The notes under the pieces were generated by a model, which was given only the letters and a program-made list of their open reading frames with translations, was not told where the DNA came from and did not search any database. From NCBI GenBank assembly GCA_025965775.1, contig JAOPWG010000062.1, positions 1-7,840 of the forward strand: DNA of 7,840 nucleotides. The letters run 5' to 3'. This document shows, one piece after another, positions 6,442-7,840 of this stretch. Source of the DNA: Modestobacter sp. Lineage in GTDB: Bacteria > Actinomycetota > Actinomycetes > Mycobacteriales > Geodermatophilaceae. Made by a program: the position numbers and the translations under genes. Position 1 is the first letter of the stretch; each line of letters begins with the position of its first letter.

Positions 6442-6458
6442 GTCCACAGCCGGTGCAG
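6442..6458 (+). repeat. First copy of a 17-bp element with a degenerate DnaA box
   Basis: GTCCACAGCCGGTGCAG matches the second copy at 6551-6567 in 15 of 17 positions; the two differ only in the central CG/TT. The overlapping 9-mer CCGTCCACA (6440-6448) matches the actinobacterial DnaA box TTGTCCACA at 7 of 9 positions. Confidence 0.6.
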
Positions 6459-6548
6459 GATCCCGCCGCAGGTGACGGGCGGGTTGCCGGCGGACGACGG
6501 GCAGCTGTCCCCGCGGTACCCACACCCCGTCTGCCGCCGTCCACCGAC

Positions 6549-6568
6549 TTGTCCACAGCTTGTGCAGA
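6549..6568 (+). promoter_or_regulatory. DnaA box TTGTCCACA with a second half-matching box
   Basis: TTGTCCACA (6549-6557) equals the DnaA-box form favoured in GC-rich actinobacteria such as Streptomyces. It is directly followed by TTGTGCAGA (6560-6568), a 7-of-9 match in the same direction, and then by the weaker CCGTGCACA (6572-6580). The perfect box ends 29 bp upstream of the candidate -35 of dnaB, a suitable place for DnaA to influence dnaB transcription. Binding is inferred from sequence only. Confidence 0.55.
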
Positions 6569-6586
6569 GAACCGTGCACACCGGTG

Positions 6587-6616
6587 TTGGACGTGGCACC
6601 CCGCGCTTCCTAACGT
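6587..6616 (+). promoter_or_regulatory. Candidate dnaB promoter
   Basis: TTGGAC (6587-6592) and TAACGT (6611-6616) are separated by 18 bp. TAACGT fits the TANNNT -10 pattern; the -35 is a partial match to TTGACA. The predicted start is near 6622-6626, immediately before the first leader hairpin. The palindrome ACACCGGTGT ends at the first base of the -35. Confidence 0.45.
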
Positions 6617-6626
6617 CACCTCAGCC

Positions 6627-6686
6627 ACCGCCGGGCGCGAAGTGTCAGTGCCCGGCGGTAGCAAGGACCCGGCGGTCTCGCCGGGT
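6627..6686 (+). promoter_or_regulatory. Double-hairpin leader of dnaB with alternative pairings
   Basis: Hairpin 1 pairs ACCGCCGGGC (6627-6636) with GCCCGGCGGT (6650-6659), 10 perfect base pairs with a 13-nt loop. Hairpin 2 pairs ACCCGGCG (6667-6674) with CGCCGGGT (6679-6686), 8 perfect base pairs with a 4-nt loop. The 9-mer CCCGGCGGT occurs in both (6651-6659 and 6668-6676), so strand 1 could pair with strand 3, and strand 2 with strand 4, instead. I cannot match it to a known riboswitch. Terminator, protein-binding site or antiterminator-like switch are all possible. Confidence 0.55.
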
Positions 6687-6718
6687 GACCCCGTAGCGGT
6701 CCGTGTGGCTGCCGGGTG

Positions 6719-6734
6719 CGCCCATGAGTGGGCG
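6719..6734 (+). promoter_or_regulatory. Small hairpin containing an in-frame upstream ATG of dnaB
   Basis: CGCCCA (6719-6724) pairs with TGGGCG (6729-6734) around a TGAG loop. The ATG at 6724-6726 lies at the top of this hairpin and is in frame with dnaB. It ends 22 nt before the preferred GTG start. Confidence 0.4.
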
Positions 6735-6756
6735 ACGAGAGATGGGGGATCCAGAC

Positions 6757-7840
6757 GTGGCAGTGGTCGACGACATCAGCCGACCGAGGGCGACAGCTCC
6801 GGAGTACGACCGGCAGCCGCCTCAGGACGTCGCCGCGGAGCAGTCGGTGCTCGGCGGGATGCTGATGTCGAAGGACGCCATCGCCGACGTGGTGGAGGTC
6901 CTGCACGGCGCGGACTTCTACCGCCCGGCCCACCAGGTCGTCTTCGACTGCATCCTCGACCTCTACGGCCGTGGTGAGCCCGCCGACGCGATCACCGTCG
7001 CCGCGGAGCTGAACCGGACCGATCAGCTGTCCAAGATGGGCGGGGCGGTCTACCTGCACACGCTCATCGCCTCCACGCCGACCGCGGCCAATGCCGGCTA
7101 CTACGCGGCGATCGTCTCCGAGCAGGCCGTGCTGCGGCGGCTGGTGGAGGCCGGCACGCGCGTCGTCCAGCTGGGCTACGGGGCGGCCGGCGGCAAGGGC
7201 GACGTCGACGACATCGTCGACCGGGCACAGCAGGAGATCTACGACGTCACCGAGAAGCGGATGAGCGAGGACTACTCACGTCTCGAGGACATCCTGCAGC
7301 CGACGATGGACGAGCTGGACGCGATCGCCTCCCGGGGAGGAACCGCCCGCGGGGTGCCCACCGGCATCCGTGACCTCGACGAGCTCACCAACGGCCTGCA
7401 GGCCGGTCAGATGGTCGTCATCGCGGCTCGACCTGGCGTAGGCAAGAGCACCTTGGGCCTGGACATCGCCCGGTCGGCGTCGATCCACAACCATCAGCCG
7501 GCCGCCATCTTCTCCCTGGAGATGAGCAAGCACGAGATCACCATGCGTCTGCTGTCGGCGGAGGCGAAGGTGCCGCTGCACCACATGCGCGCCGGCACGC
7601 TGTCGGACGAGGACTGGTCCAAGCTGGCCCGCCGGATGGGCGAGATCGCCGACGCCCCGCTCTACATCGACGACTCCCCGAACATGACGATGATGGAGAT
7701 CCGGGCCAAGGCGCGGCGGCTCAAGCAGCGCAACGACCTGAAGCTGGTGGTCATCGACTACCTGCAGCTGATGACCTCGGGCAAGCGGGTGGAGAGCCGT
7801 CAGCAGGAGGTCTCGGAGTTCTCCCGCGCGCTGAAGCTGC
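6757..7840 (+). CDS. dnaB: Replicative DNA helicase DnaB (3' end outside window)
   Basis: DnaB is the hexameric ATP-driven helicase that unwinds DNA ahead of the replication fork. The visible 361 residues start MAVVDDISRP and share the block PPQDVAAEQSVLGGMLMSKD (21-40) with actinobacterial DnaB. The N-terminal collar domain spans about 20-120 (DFYRPAHQ, TPTAANAGYYA), followed by a linker with RAQQEIYDV and the RecA-like ATPase domain from about 195. Walker A is RPGVGKST (225-232), the catalytic Glu is in FSLEM (E255), and Walker B is LVVIDYLQL (D334). Roughly 100 residues are missing at the end. GTG 6757 is preferred because it gives the MAVVDD start seen in mycobacteria and has GGGGGA (6744-6749) 7 nt upstream. 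In-frame ATGs at 6742 and 6724 would add 5 or 11 residues. No intein interrupts the visible part, including Walker A. Confidence 0.95.
   Translation, partial: MAVVDDISRPRATAPEYDRQPPQDVAAEQSVLGGMLMSKDAIADVVEVLHGADFYRPAHQVVFDCILDLYGRGEPADAITVAAELNRTDQLSKMGGAVYLHTLIASTPTAANAGYYAAIVSEQAVLRRLVEAGTRVVQLGYGAAGGKGDVDDIVDRAQQEIYDVTEKRMSEDYSRLEDILQPTMDELDAIASRGGTARGVPTGIRDLDELTNGLQAGQMVVIAARPGVGKSTLGLDIARSASIHNHQPAAIFSLEMSKHEITMRLLSAEAKVPLHHMRAGTLSDEDWSKLARRMGEIADAPLYIDDSPNMTMMEIRAKARRLKQRNDLKLVVIDYLQLMTSGKRVESRQQEVSEFSRALKL

Larger units (their letters stand above)
6344..6756. other. 413-bp non-coding region upstream of dnaB
   Basis: No gene is supported here. Reading frames that cross it on either strand show no recognisable protein and mostly run into rplI or dnaB in the wrong frame. 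The stretch 6410-6440 is less GC-rich than its surroundings. The region holds two DnaA-box-like elements, a 10-bp palindrome (ACACCGGTGT, 6578-6587), a candidate promoter and a series of hairpins, listed separately. Confidence 0.7.

Noticed and set aside
6344..6600. Replication origin
   Set aside because: There are DnaA-box-like sequences, but too few, with no clear AT-rich unwinding region, and dnaA/dnaN are not adjacent; a regulatory site is more likely.
5790..6664. Minus-strand open frames of 250-270 codons opposite rplI and the dnaB upstream gap
   Set aside because: They lie antisense to rplI and its terminator, show no recognisable protein, and have frame-shifted codon composition.
6453..6977. 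174-codon plus-strand frame running from the intergenic gap into dnaB
   Set aside because: It overlaps dnaB in another frame and its sequence is low complexity; the dnaB frame has clear conserved motifs.
7429..7452. Intein insertion in the DnaB Walker A region
   Set aside because: Mycobacterial DnaB can carry inteins, but here RPGVGKST and the following helicase sequence are continuous.

Overview
The window is very GC-rich, densely coding DNA from an actinobacterium. The proteins read like those of the Geodermatophilaceae and related soil actinobacteria, but the genus is inference only. From memory, the gene order matches the conserved actinobacterial block known in Mycobacterium tuberculosis as ponA1 - Rv0051 - rpsF - ssb - rpsR - rplI - dnaB. 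This is a chromosomal housekeeping region: I see no mobile element, tRNA, rRNA or CRISPR array.

Left part (1-2569, + strand): the 3' end of a class A penicillin-binding protein gene (SxN and KTG motifs visible, long Thr/Pro tail), followed 23 bp later by a polytopic membrane glycosyltransferase of the GT87/DUF2029 type. These are envelope-building genes. Middle (2625-4573): a convergent, complete endonuclease IV (nfo) on the minus strand. Divergent from it is an uncharacterised exported protein with a signal peptide, a beta-rich domain, a Pro-rich spacer and a C-terminal membrane anchor.

Right part (4640-6343): the compact rpsF-ssb-rpsR-rplI operon, coding for three ribosomal proteins plus single-stranded DNA binding protein. 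It has a candidate extended -10 promoter and a leader in which a CCUCCU strand can pair with the rpsF Shine-Dalgarno AGGAGG around a hairpin followed by CCG. This resembles the known S6:S18 autoregulatory leader. The operon ends in an 18-bp-stem terminator capped by a UNCG tetraloop.

Right end (6344-7840): a 413-bp non-coding gap and then the replicative helicase gene dnaB, cut by the window end. The gap is the least explained and most interesting part. It holds two copies of a 17-bp element containing DnaA-box-like sequence (one copy contains a perfect TTGTCCACA) and a plausible promoter. The predicted transcript opens with two strong hairpins whose four strands can pair in alternative ways, and three in-frame start codons for dnaB follow. 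A DnaA-responsive and/or RNA-structured control region for the helicase is an inference that can be tested.
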